From DASRHT01 sp035293765 (lineage in GTDB: Bacteria > Chloroflexota > Ktedonobacteria > Ktedonobacterales > Ktedonobacteraceae): a stretch of DNA of 24,820 bases. Shown piece by piece: positions 8,835 through 16,350 of the stretch. The translations under genes were made by a program, and so were the position numbers. Below the pieces are notes generated by a model, which worked only from the letters and a program-made list of their open reading frames with translations, did not search any database and was not told where the DNA came from. The stretch covers positions 1-24,820 of the forward strand of contig DATGMF010000075.1 in assembly GCA_035293765.1 (NCBI GenBank). The letters are read 5' to 3'. Position 1 is the first letter of the stretch, and each line of letters starts with the position of its first letter.

Positions 8835-9902
8835 TCACAACTCAAGGGCCAGAGCCTCAATAGCATCAGTAAGCTTCTCTTCCAGTTTGCTCAAATTGGC
8901 GATCTGTTCTCCCAATTTTGTCCGGCATTCCTTTGTGTCTTTATACCCGAGAAGATAGAGCGAGGCTGCCACCTGATCCCACAATTCCATTGTCTGAGTA
9001 AGCAGTGTCTGAGCCTGTGCCACAAGGTTGTCATATTGTCCTGGTAGTTCACTTAAGATTAGATGAAGAAATTTCCTCTGTCCAAGGATGTACTTGCGTA
9101 TACAGGGAGGCAGATGCCAGCGTAAAAAGAAGCGATAGAGATTTGTAGCTAGTTGGGATGAATCAAGGGAATCGATGAAGTGGGTAAACCCGCGGATGGC
9201 GTAGAGCCCATGGTCGCTAGAAGGAGTGGAGATGCGATTGCCCTTGCGCGCAATAGTGACGGACTCTAGAAGGAGAGAGCGTAATTCAGTCTGCCAGGGG
9301 ACCGTTGCTTCCTCTATTTTATAATCGAACCAGCTAAATTCTTCCCGTATCGCATCTTCCAGACTGGTCAGGGGAATCCATCCTTGATCTTTTTTTTCAA
9401 AGCCTCCTCGTGCAGCAGGCAATGGGCTCCTGTCCAGAATATAAAGCATTCTATCCTTATGGCGGTAATCGAGGACAGCTACTGCGTGAAGAAAACCGCG
9501 CAGCTTCTTATATGAAGGACTAAAAGGCACATGAAACCATTCTAAGCGTATAATAGGAATACGCCCGCTTGCCAGACATTCCTGGATGCGCTGACAGGCC
9601 TCTTCTGGAGAGTCTTCGTGACGCCATTGTGCACTCACTCCCTGGTTAAAGTGGGGTTGACTAAATTCCTCCTCTGGACCTTCCCATAACCAGGGATAGA
9701 GATTTTTATCGACCCAGAAGACGAGATGAGGTGGCCGGAAAAGGGCATGAAGAGGGGAGGAGAAACCGTGATACAGTAGTACATCACGAAAAATATGGTG
9801 GAGACAAGGAATCCACCAGCCATCTAATCCTTGTGCATCAATACGCTCCTGCAGCCAGGGAAATGCAGAAGGTGTATAAGATGGTGATTTACTGTGCATC
9901 AT
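8835..9902 (-). CDS. BtrH-like cysteine acyltransferase or protease-fold protein with Cys-His-Asp
   Basis: A 355-residue protein whose first ATG overlaps the stop of the upstream carrier-protein gene (ATGA), so the two are translationally coupled; a second ATG at 9899 is equally possible. Residues 25-160 fit the BtrH N-terminal / C39-like pattern: Cys33 in IPCLHHIFRDVLLYHG, His139 in GFLHAVAVLDYR and Asp157 in YILDRSP. That is the order and spacing expected of a Cys-His-Asp thiol catalyst. BtrH in butirosin synthesis transfers an amino-acyl group from its carrier (BtrI) to an aminoglycoside amine. Tight coupling to a carrier gene here suggests the same kind of transfer, with the acceptor unknown. 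The C-terminal 150 residues are helical and end in a likely coiled coil (LSKLEEKLTDAIEALAL). The 111-base gap downstream holds only a weak inverted repeat at 8816-8840. Family assignment is by motif only. Confidence 0.65.
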   Translation of the reverse strand: MMHSKSPSYTPSAFPWLQERIDAQGLDGWWIPCLHHIFRDVLLYHGFSSPLHALFRPPHLVFWVDKNLYPWLWEGPEEEFSQPHFNQGVSAQWRHEDSPEEACQRIQECLASGRIPIIRLEWFHVPFSPSYKKLRGFLHAVAVLDYRHKDRMLYILDRSPLPAARGGFEKKDQGWIPLTSLEDAIREEFSWFDYKIEEATVPWQTELRSLLLESVTIARKGNRISTPSSDHGLYAIRGFTHFIDSLDSSQLATNLYRFFLRWHLPPCIRKYILGQRKFLHLILSELPGQYDNLVAQAQTLLTQTMELWDQVAASLYLLGYKDTKECRTKLGEQIANLSKLEEKLTDAIEALALEL

Positions 9903-10156
9903 ATATGATCTCTCTCTTCATTCTGCTCAATAAAGGCAATAATTTCTGCTAATGTGCCAAATTGATCCAGTGATACTTCTTCCAAGGGGATAGACAGGTG
10001 AAACTCTTGCTCGATGAGCGAGATCAGCCAGACAAGGCCCAACGAGTCCAGAATGCCACTGACAAATAAAGAGTCGTGTAAACCAAGAGTATCTACTTGC
10101 TCTGGAAATAGAGATACTTTACGCAATTCAGTACGCAATGCAACTTCTATAGACAT
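9899..10156 (-). CDS. Acyl carrier protein (stand-alone)
   Basis: An 85-residue carrier protein counted from the ATG at 10156, which gives MSIEVALRTELRK. A GGAG lies 13 bases upstream, a slightly long spacing. An in-frame ATG at 10192 would add 12 residues but has no ribosome site. The phosphopantetheine attachment serine is Ser38 in GILDSLGLVWLISL, followed by the usual acidic helix. The protein resembles the short ACPs that work with stand-alone ligases more than an NRPS-embedded PCP. It lies between the deacetylase gene and the BtrH-like gene and overlaps the latter by 4 bases. The closest functional reading is a carrier loaded by the acyl-AMP ligase at 10964-12511 and unloaded by the BtrH-like transferase. 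That pairing is inferred from gene order only. Confidence 0.85.
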   Translation of the reverse strand: MSIEVALRTELRKVSLFPEQVDTLGLHDSLFVSGILDSLGLVWLISLIEQEFHLSIPLEEVSLDQFGTLAEIIAFIEQNEERDHI

Positions 10157-10200
10157 AGAGAATTCTTTGCTCCTTTCCCCTTTTATATGCAAGTCAGCTC

Positions 10201-10977
10201 TTATGTATGAAGCGATCTCCTAGCCAGATGACTAGGAGAGGCTTTTCCCTTTTCTACGAGGCGAATAAAGCCATCCAAAGATAACTGACGTGCAATATGA
10301 AGCCGACGAATAGTATAAGGATTCTCTTGCCAGTTCCATGTCCCGCAGTCCTCTGAAGCAAAAGCAAGTTCGAAGTAGCGAGACGCAATGCGGGCGGCTT
10401 CAACTGTAAAGCCGCCGTAAGGGTAGGCATAGGCAACGACAGGCTTGCCTGTTAGCGCCTCCAAACCAGCCTTCGCCCCTACCATCTCAGCAACCATCCT
10501 GTATTCCTCAAAACGCGTAATGCGCTGATGTGTGAAGCCATGAGCTCCAATGGTTATTCCCGGCACATGGGCCAGTTGGTATACCTCTTCAGGGGTAAAG
10601 TGCTCTCTAATCACTTCTGCACGGGGATTCCAGCGATCATCGCTTCCTAGAGCCTCGATCAGCAAGAAAAAAACAGCCGGAATAGCATACTTGAGTAATA
10701 GAGGGACCGCATGCTCCAGAACCTCCCGATAGCCATCATCGAAGGTGATCAGAACAGCGTCTTTTGGGACCCGGTGTGTTTTAAGGGCTGTCTGAGCTTC
10801 AGCAAGAGTTAAGGGGCGGCGGTAGCGCGCAATCCAGGCCATCTGTTCGGCGAAGGCCGCTGCCGATACGCTATTATAGTCTTGAGCCGTGAGAGAAATG
10901 GAATGGTATGTGAGAACTGGAATGTGGATTGCTTGAGATACCTGCTGCGAATCAGGTTCCTGCTTATCTAGTTTCAT
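10201..10977 (-). CDS. Polysaccharide deacetylase (NodB / CE4 family)
   Basis: A 258-residue protein read from the ATG at 10977, which overlaps the end of the upstream ligase gene by 14 bases and has GGAGAGGAG just upstream. The NodB homology domain shows TFDDG (Asp79, Asp80), the metal-binding HGFTH (His146 and His150) and the PYGG motif near 186. All three core CE4 motifs are present, so a metal-dependent amide hydrolase is expected. There is no signal peptide, so the enzyme is probably cytosolic, unlike cell-wall deacetylases. In an operon with a glycosyltransferase this points to removal of an N-acetyl group from a sugar on the natural product or an intermediate. That is analogous to the glycosyltransferase/deacetylase pairs in aminoglycoside pathways, though those deacetylases belong to another family. 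The acceptor is unknown. Confidence 0.9.
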   Translation of the reverse strand: MKLDKQEPDSQQVSQAIHIPVLTYHSISLTAQDYNSVSAAAFAEQMAWIARYRRPLTLAEAQTALKTHRVPKDAVLITFDDGYREVLEHAVPLLLKYAIPAVFFLLIEALGSDDRWNPRAEVIREHFTPEEVYQLAHVPGITIGAHGFTHQRITRFEEYRMVAEMVGAKAGLEALTGKPVVAYAYPYGGFTVEAARIASRYFELAFASEDCGTWNWQENPYTIRRLHIARQLSLDGFIRLVEKGKASPSHLARRSLHT

Positions 10978-12511
10978 ACGACATCTCCTCTCCATATAAT
11001 TCAACCAGAGCACGCCGACGAACCTTACCGGAGGCTGTGCGAGGGAGGTTCTGCAACCAGTGTATGTGGCGAGGAACCTTAAACGGGGAAAGATATCTTC
11101 GGCAAAACTGGATGATCTCGTCTGCAGAGGGCTTTTCGGAAGCCAGGTTCTCTTTCTTGATCAGGAAGGCGACCGGGATTTGCCCTAAGCGCTGATCGGG
11201 ATAGGCGCAGACGGCAGTTTCCTGTACCGCAGGATGGAGGGATAAAACTTGTTCGATTTCCTGCGGCGCTACTTTCTGACCACCACAATTGATCATTTCG
11301 TCCTCACGCCCGTAAATATAAAGATAGCCTGCTTCATCTAGCCATCCTAGATCGTGCGTGCGGAGCCAACCATGCTGTAGTCTTTGTTGTGTCAGTGCCG
11401 GATCATTATAGTAGCAGCGCATCACGCTCGGCCCTGTCACTACTACTTCTCCTATGGTACCTGGAGCAATTTCTCTTCCTGCTGCATCCCAGATCGCGAT
11501 GCGCATTCCCGGTATCGCTCGTCCCGATGAGCGGGCATGAGAAGACCATTCGGACGGTAGCAGCGTACTGACTCGCGGCGATGCTTCGGTCAAGCCATAC
11601 CCGTAGAAGATCTCAGCTTCCGGCAAAAATTGTCTCAGGGCTTCCACCTGATCTACCTCTATCGCGCCAGCGGCGATAGAGATGATGCACTTCCCGCGTA
11701 TTACGCGTTTTTGTCGTTCCAGTTCAGCCAGAAGATCGTAGACCATTGTTGGCACCAGGCAGAGAAGCGTTGTTGCTGTCTCTTCAATCCACGCAGGGAC
11801 CGCGCGTGGAAGGAAGCGTCGTCCTACAATTACGTGCCCTCCAGCTTGCAATAGCAACAGCATTTCCATAATCGTAGAGGAGTGAAAATACGGTTTGAGG
11901 ACAAGCATCACATCCGCGTGCGACAGCGACTGACATTGAGCCACAGCTTCTTGATTGACCAGCAGATTTACGTGGGTTAGCACGACTCCCTTTGGTCTGC
12001 CCGTTGTACCTGATGTACAAAGAATAAAAGCATCGCCCGGCTGACTTGCTCCTGTAATTGGCAGCTTAGCTCGTTGCTGTAAGCTGCGTAAGACGGGCTG
12101 TTGCCCTTGCCAATCGACGATCCCTACATAACGTAGATGTTGGTTAAGTTCGAATAATGCGGTGGCTTTTGCAACCAGTGCAGGAGCCACCAGCAGCACT
12201 GTCACATCGCATTGATGACAGCAAGCGTTCCATTCCTCAACCGAGGCATGAGGGTTCAGTGGGACGGCGATGGCACCGAGGTCAGTGATAGCGTAAGAGA
12301 GAGAGATAAAAGTTTTGCCGCGTAGCTCTGCCCAGGCAATCTTTTCTAAAGGAGCACACCCAAACTGACGAAGGAAATTTTGCAGCAGGTGAATACAGCT
12401 ACCGAGCTGCTGGTAAGTAAACGTTTCTTTTCCCTCAGAAAGGGCAAAAGACTCTGGCATACGAGCTATTTGGGCTTCCAATGCAGCAAAAAGCGAAGTA
12501 TGTGTGCTCAT
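10964..12511 (-). CDS. Stand-alone acyl- or aryl-AMP ligase (ANL superfamily)
   Basis: A 515-residue adenylate-forming enzyme. The ATG at 12511 shares one base with the glycosyltransferase stop (TGATG), with AGAGG upstream. Motifs in order: TSGTTGRPKG (166-175), GYGLTEAS (304-311), HDLGWLD, YGREDEMINCGGQKV near 410-425, and the C-terminal catalytic lysine in TASGKVRR. The overall style is that of fatty-acyl or carboxylate ligases rather than amino-acid adenylation domains: the usual FDxS pocket opening is replaced by PYFHSSTIMEM, and there is no Asp at the position that holds an amino group. It probably activates a carboxylic acid that is not an alpha-amino acid and passes it to CoA or to one of the two free carrier proteins. 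I cannot name the substrate. Confidence 0.85.
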   Translation of the reverse strand: MSTHTSLFAALEAQIARMPESFALSEGKETFTYQQLGSCIHLLQNFLRQFGCAPLEKIAWAELRGKTFISLSYAITDLGAIAVPLNPHASVEEWNACCHQCDVTVLLVAPALVAKATALFELNQHLRYVGIVDWQGQQPVLRSLQQRAKLPITGASQPGDAFILCTSGTTGRPKGVVLTHVNLLVNQEAVAQCQSLSHADVMLVLKPYFHSSTIMEMLLLLQAGGHVIVGRRFLPRAVPAWIEETATTLLCLVPTMVYDLLAELERQKRVIRGKCIISIAAGAIEVDQVEALRQFLPEAEIFYGYGLTEASPRVSTLLPSEWSSHARSSGRAIPGMRIAIWDAAGREIAPGTIGEVVVTGPSVMRCYYNDPALTQQRLQHGWLRTHDLGWLDEAGYLYIYGREDEMINCGGQKVAPQEIEQVLSLHPAVQETAVCAYPDQRLGQIPVAFLIKKENLASEKPSADEIIQFCRRYLSPFKVPRHIHWLQNLPRTASGKVRRRALVELYGEEMSYETR

Positions 12512-13785
12512 CAAACCTCTTGTCCTTTGTTAGTGAGAGCTGGCTCGACGAGTCTGCGCGCTGTATCCAATATGGTCTGAGCGGCTGCAATTTTACCCTG
12601 GAGTGGTTGATCTGCTTCTGGCGTCACCGGGCTAAATTGCCACCGGGGTTGTTCCATCATCGCGAATAATCGTCTGGCGATATCTGCTGCGTCGAGACTT
12701 GCAGTTTGCAGATGAGGATACCTGGTCATTGCCCATTGAATTCGCTGTTCCTGATCATCAAAAATATGCATGACGGGTATGGCGATGGTGGGGACGCCGA
12801 TGGCGATCACCTCATTCATCGTGTTATACCCGCCACGGCAAATCACTGCCTGAGCAGCCGCTAAAAGATCAGGTAGGTAGGGTTCATACTCATAGGTGGA
12901 GAGAGTAACGCCATCCATTGTTTTACTGGTAATCAGCCGGAGCTCCTGCGGTGTTAGCGGTCCCGTAATGAGAATGATATGAACTGGTAACTTTTGTGGT
13001 CGATGAGCGCGTAAAAGATCGGCAAGTTCGATGATGGTTTGGAGGAACTTGTCCTGAGGCCGTGGCTCTCCAGAGGGAGTTTTCGGGGGCTGATTGCCGC
13101 CGCCGTTGGTAGCAACAATGACAAATTCATCATTCTGCAATCCATAACGTTCACGTAGCAAGGCAGGCATCAGCTCGCTACAAGTACGTCTGACAAGGCT
13201 TCCGGTATAAACAATCCGCTCCGGCGCAAGCCCAGGGATTGCGGCATCGGGATATTCATCCCGGCTATGAGGAACAAGCACGAGATCCAGGTCTCGCCAG
13301 GGATCTTCTTTGCTTTGTGTACGCATTTTCTCGCTCCACCATGATTGACGCAAGATCCCAACCTGCATCGCTCCGTAGGCGCGGGCGGCCTTTTTTACGG
13401 GGGCGACAACATAGGTATCATGAATAACGATAGTTGGACAAAACGTCTTCATGGTGGCATCAAGTAATGCGTGCCAGAGCGATAAGCGACGCTTCGCTTC
13501 TATTCCTTCCCAGGGACCTCCTTTGAAAAGGGTTGCGAGGGAGGCAATTTGTAGACAGGGTAGTTGAGCCTCGCGAGCCAGACGAGTATCCGGGAGCTCG
13601 GAAAGCACCAATATTTGAGTCGATGGATCGACGCGACGAAGTGCTATAGCCAGAGTTATCACGCGACTTAAATGACCAAGACCATTTATGCCTGTCTGGT
13701 AGAACAGTACGCGATTGTTCTGGCCGGGGATGATGTCGTTCATCTGACGGGGCGATACGTTTTCTTTCTCAGTGTCAATCATCAT
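12511..13785 (-). CDS. Glycosyltransferase, MurG / GT28-like (GT-B fold)
   Basis: A 424-residue protein with the two-lobed GT-B layout. The N-terminal loop is GINGLGHLSRV (32-42). The C-terminal nucleotide-sugar site is RGGYNTMNEVIAIGVP (317-332), followed by DDQEQ at 344-348. This C-terminal pattern is typical of MurG and related UDP-sugar transferases. The protein lacks a signal peptide and is about 60 residues longer than MurG. The start region holds two consecutive ATGs and overlaps the end of the prolyl-ligase gene by 11 bases, so the genes are coupled. Within this cluster it is more likely to glycosylate the peptide or an intermediate than lipid I. With the deacetylase two genes downstream, an N-acetylhexosamine donor is a reasonable guess, but neither donor nor acceptor can be read from the sequence. 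Confidence 0.85.
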   Translation of the reverse strand: MMIDTEKENVSPRQMNDIIPGQNNRVLFYQTGINGLGHLSRVITLAIALRRVDPSTQILVLSELPDTRLAREAQLPCLQIASLATLFKGGPWEGIEAKRRLSLWHALLDATMKTFCPTIVIHDTYVVAPVKKAARAYGAMQVGILRQSWWSEKMRTQSKEDPWRDLDLVLVPHSRDEYPDAAIPGLAPERIVYTGSLVRRTCSELMPALLRERYGLQNDEFVIVATNGGGNQPPKTPSGEPRPQDKFLQTIIELADLLRAHRPQKLPVHIILITGPLTPQELRLITSKTMDGVTLSTYEYEPYLPDLLAAAQAVICRGGYNTMNEVIAIGVPTIAIPVMHIFDDQEQRIQWAMTRYPHLQTASLDAADIARRLFAMMEQPRWQFSPVTPEADQPLQGKIAAAQTILDTARRLVEPALTNKGQEV

Positions 13786-15391
13786 CGATCTGTTTTCCTA
13801 TGGGCTGCTCTTTTTGCAGAAGATCTGCACGTAACTGCATACGGTCCACTTTCGCTGTGGCTGTCAGTGGAAAAGAAGGATATATGTGAATTTTGGCTGG
13901 GACCATATAGCGTGGCAAGCGGAGAGCACAGTGATGACGTATGTCTTCCAGATTGGTTGACGTTCCCGGTGTCAGAACAACGCAGGCTTCTAACCGGTTG
14001 CCAATGATTTCATCGGGTAAAGGTACGACCACTGCCTGCTCAATGTCACAATGAGCATTGAGCACCGCTTCAATTTCTCCAAGCTCTATGCGATAACCTC
14101 GGCTTTTGACCTGATGATCCTGCCGCCCCAGGAAGTAGAAGGCTCCATTTGCTCCCAGGCGTACCATATCCCCCGTTCGATAAAATGGACCGGCTAACCT
14201 GGATTTGCAAGGCAGCGTTTGATAGAGGACTTTTTGGGTGGCCTGTTCATTATTCCAATAGCCGCGCATAATCGTCGCACCACGGACATAGAGCTCCCCT
14301 TCATCACCGACCTCCTGGACAAGATCACCATTTGTACACACGGCAAAAACATCACTATGCTCACATGCATATCCAATGGGAATATCTTCTTGTACGTCGT
14401 ACGGTACTAGATAGTATGTGCAGACATTCGTTTCTGTAGGGCCATAGAGGTTGTAGAACCGTGCGGCAGGCAGAAGGTTCATCAACTCGCGGAGGTACTT
14501 GAGAGGGAAGACTTCACCGGCAAACAGAATCTGGCGCAAGGAAGTGAGGTTCGCATTGGCAGGCTTGCCATAGAGCAAGATCATCTTAAGGATCGATGGT
14601 ACAGAATACCATATGGTGATTTGCTGCTGCTCAATCCACTTCACTAGTTCAAGTGGAAAGAAAGAGATTTCCAAAGGGATTAAAGCAAGCGTTGCTCCAG
14701 CAGCAAGAGCGACAAAAATGTCGAAGATGGAGAGGTCAAAATGAAATGGCGCGTGGCTGGAAAGGCGATCTTGGGCCGAAACAGAGAAAGCAGCAGCTCC
14801 CCATTCGACAAAGGCGAGCGCGTTGCGATGCGAGATCATAACTCCCTTGGGGATGCCTGTAGAGCCAGAGGTATAGAGGATGTAGGCCAGGTCATTCTCC
14901 ACGATCTGAGGTCGTGGCAAAGGCATGAGCGTCTCAGGAAAATCTTTCCAGGATAAGAATACCGTCGTATTGCCTGGCGGGTCAGGAAGCCCATCATCCA
15001 GCACCCCAACCCAGTCCAGAACGCCTGCTTTTTCAGCTTTGATGGTTTGGATGGTGGGTAAAAATGAAGCATCGGTCAGGATAAACTTGATTTGACAATC
15101 GCTGCAAATTGTTGCAATTCTCGTTCCTGGAGATGTAGGATCCAATGGCACATAAACCCCTCCTACACGTAGGACGCCCAGGATTGCAACAACAGTGCGA
15201 AGGGATTTATGAGCATAGATACCCACAAGGTCACCAGCCTCTAGCCCGCCGAGCAAAAGCGCCTGACCAAACTTATTGGCTAGCCTATCCAATTCCGCAT
15301 AGCTCAGATGGTTCTCTGCATAAGAGATAGCAATCTTTGCAGGATAGCGCTGGCTCGAAGCTGTTAATAGGTCCGAGAGTAAAAATGCCAT
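13775..15391 (-). CDS. Stand-alone adenylation enzyme, L-prolyl-carrier ligase (PltF-like)
   Basis: A 538-residue free-standing A domain without fused C or PCP. Motifs: LYTSGSTGIPKG (172-183), FHFDLSIFDIF (217-226), NLYGPTETNVC (314-324), YRTGDMV, GRQDHQVKSRGYRIELGEIE and a C-terminal Lys in TATAKVDR (Ala where Gly is usual). Aligned by eye to GrsA, the pocket is D219-L220-F223-W261-L289-A291-L315-V323-C324 plus Lys. That is nearly the proline code of pyrrole-2-carboxylate pathways (D-L-L/F-Y-L-A-L-V-C-K, as in PltF and RedM). The differing position is aromatic in both. It should make prolyl-AMP and load the small PCP encoded 40 bases upstream. Together with the dehydrogenase at 7584-8723 this completes the three-protein starter set. 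Substrate confidence is good but rests on the code alone. Confidence 0.9.
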   Translation of the reverse strand: MAFLLSDLLTASSQRYPAKIAISYAENHLSYAELDRLANKFGQALLLGGLEAGDLVGIYAHKSLRTVVAILGVLRVGGVYVPLDPTSPGTRIATICSDCQIKFILTDASFLPTIQTIKAEKAGVLDWVGVLDDGLPDPPGNTTVFLSWKDFPETLMPLPRPQIVENDLAYILYTSGSTGIPKGVMISHRNALAFVEWGAAAFSVSAQDRLSSHAPFHFDLSIFDIFVALAAGATLALIPLEISFFPLELVKWIEQQQITIWYSVPSILKMILLYGKPANANLTSLRQILFAGEVFPLKYLRELMNLLPAARFYNLYGPTETNVCTYYLVPYDVQEDIPIGYACEHSDVFAVCTNGDLVQEVGDEGELYVRGATIMRGYWNNEQATQKVLYQTLPCKSRLAGPFYRTGDMVRLGANGAFYFLGRQDHQVKSRGYRIELGEIEAVLNAHCDIEQAVVVPLPDEIIGNRLEACVVLTPGTSTNLEDIRHHCALRLPRYMVPAKIHIYPSFPLTATAKVDRMQLRADLLQKEQPIGKQIDDD

Positions 15392-15431
15392 TGCAAAACA
15401 TTCACCTGATACTAAACTTCATGAAGCCTGT

Positions 15432-15728
15432 TTAATCTGTTGAAACCTCGGTAGACAGCGCTTCTACAAGATTTATTAGATCGTTCAGGCTATCCATCTC
15501 TCTGGTTGCTAAGTCCTCTTCGCTCACCATAACCTCAAAGGTATTCTCTATCTCCACCAGCAGTTCCATAAATTGAAAAGAATCCAGGCCCTGATCCTCA
15601 AGCGGCAGGTCAGAGTCAATCTTCTCAGGAGTCATTCCAGGCCCGATGCCTTCACAAATAAGCTGCCGAAGGGTTTGCTCTATCTGCTGTCTGCGTTCCG
15701 TTTGGGTGGCTTGTGCCTTTTGATCCAT
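15432..15728 (-). CDS. Small peptidyl carrier protein (PltL-like role)
   Basis: A 98-residue carrier protein, first gene of the leftward operon. I chose the ATG at 15728 because AGAAGAGG sits 9 bases upstream; an in-frame TTG at 15737 would leave almost no spacing. The phosphopantetheine serine is Ser50 in DQGLDSFQFMELLVEIE, and the rest is helical and acidic, as usual for carrier proteins. It is followed at once by the prolyl adenylating enzyme, the order found in pyrrole-2-carboxylate starter pathways. There the free PCP holds proline while the flavoprotein oxidises it. The other free carrier (9899-10156) is the alternative partner, but gene order favours this one. Confidence 0.85.
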   Translation of the reverse strand: MDQKAQATQTERRQQIEQTLRQLICEGIGPGMTPEKIDSDLPLEDQGLDSFQFMELLVEIENTFEVMVSEEDLATREMDSLNDLINLVEALSTEVSTD

Positions 15729-15892
15729 CGCGTTCAACCTCTTCTAGAAAAAAATAACAACAAGGTTCTAACTGCTATATTAAATAATTGGAATTACTTT
15801 CGTTTTTTATATTTAATATATTTTAGGAAAACGTATGTAATTTTATAAATTTAATGTTCATCAACAGAGCAAGGCCCAGAAATAACAATTAG

Positions 15893-15922
15893 AGTATACC
15901 AAATGAAAAGCAAGAATGTCAA
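15893..15922 (-). promoter_or_regulatory. Sigma-A/70-type promoter of the leftward operon
   Basis: Read on the minus strand, a perfect -35 box TTGACA (15922-15917) is followed after 18 bases by TATACT (15898-15893), one change from the -10 consensus. The expected start site is near 15886, giving an untranslated leader of about 158 bases before the ATG at 15728. This is the only strong promoter I see for the leftward genes. Confidence 0.7.
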
Positions 15923-15970
15923 GAAGTATATTACTGCTATTGCAAAGCAAGGAAAATGATAATCCAAGCC

Positions 15971-15999
15971 TTGTAATGTCTCTATAAATGTGCTATACT
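15971..15999 (+). promoter_or_regulatory. Sigma-A/70-type promoter of the rightward unit (extended -10)
   Basis: TTGTAA (15971-15976), a 17-base spacer, then TATACT (15994-15999) preceded by TGC, an extended -10. The predicted start site is 16006. The two divergent promoters lie about 50 bases apart, close enough for a shared regulator or mutual supercoiling effects. Confidence 0.65.
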
Positions 16000-16005
16000 C
16001 CTTTC

Positions 16006-16092
16006 ATGTGCGGAAAGAGAGCAACGCTGCTTGGATATTTTATTGAAAACAAGGGTTATTTATGTACCGATTCCCCAAATCCAGTGAGCTAG
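16006..16092 (+). CDS. Possible leaderless 28-residue leader peptide
   Basis: The ORF begins with ATG exactly 7 bases after the -10 box, where transcription should start, and encodes 28 residues starting MCGKRATLLGYFIENKG before a TAG. It would have no ribosome site and would be read as a leaderless message or not at all. I recognise no family. It may simply be chance in an AT-rich leader; its position at the start site is the only reason to list it. Confidence 0.2.
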   Translation: MCGKRATLLGYFIENKGYLCTDSPNPVS

Positions 16093-16350
16093 CCCATAAT
16101 GTGACTATACTGAGCCAGGGGAATCCAAATTTGAACAACTGCATTGCTATGTATAAATACTGGAAATGATGGGCAGTCAAATATGATATTTTTGTAGAAT
16201 CGGACTTGTCGGCAAGGTACTAATCAGTAACATCTATATGTGTTCAATAGATCGTTTCTGTCATGGTCTGCCTGTTTGCCTATCGATATTTCTCACAAAG
16301 AGTTAAAAGCCTGCTCTACTTCTCAACCACGAACATCTAGGAGAACATGG

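Larger units (their letters stand above)
15729..16350. other. Divergent intergenic region with two promoters and a long leader
   Basis: About 620 AT-rich bases separate the two oppositely transcribed units. The region holds a leftward promoter (15893-15922), a rightward promoter (15971-15999), a leader of about 158 bases before the carrier-protein gene and about 345 bases before the ABC gene. A 28-codon ORF (16006-16092) starts at the predicted rightward start site. Weaker promoter-like pieces lie downstream, such as TTGAAC at 16131 with TATAAA at 16152 (15-base spacing). I found no strong terminator hairpin, riboswitch or regulator-binding palindrome. A short CAAG-C-CTTG palindrome (15965-15973) touches the rightward -35 box. 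Confidence 0.7.

Noticed and set aside
8816..8840. CRP-like site or terminator (TTGTGA ... TCACAA)
   Set aside because: The spacer is 13 bases rather than the 6 of a CRP site, the stem is only 6 pairs, and no T-tract follows.
6494..15728. A cell-wall role for the MurG-like and NodB-like genes
   Set aside because: They are translationally coupled to biosynthetic ligase and carrier genes, and the deacetylase has no export signal.
16240..16350. N-terminal extension of 37 residues on the ABC exporter
   Set aside because: No ribosome site precedes the upstream start, the extra residues look like non-coding sequence, and a strong AGGAG precedes the ATG at 16351.
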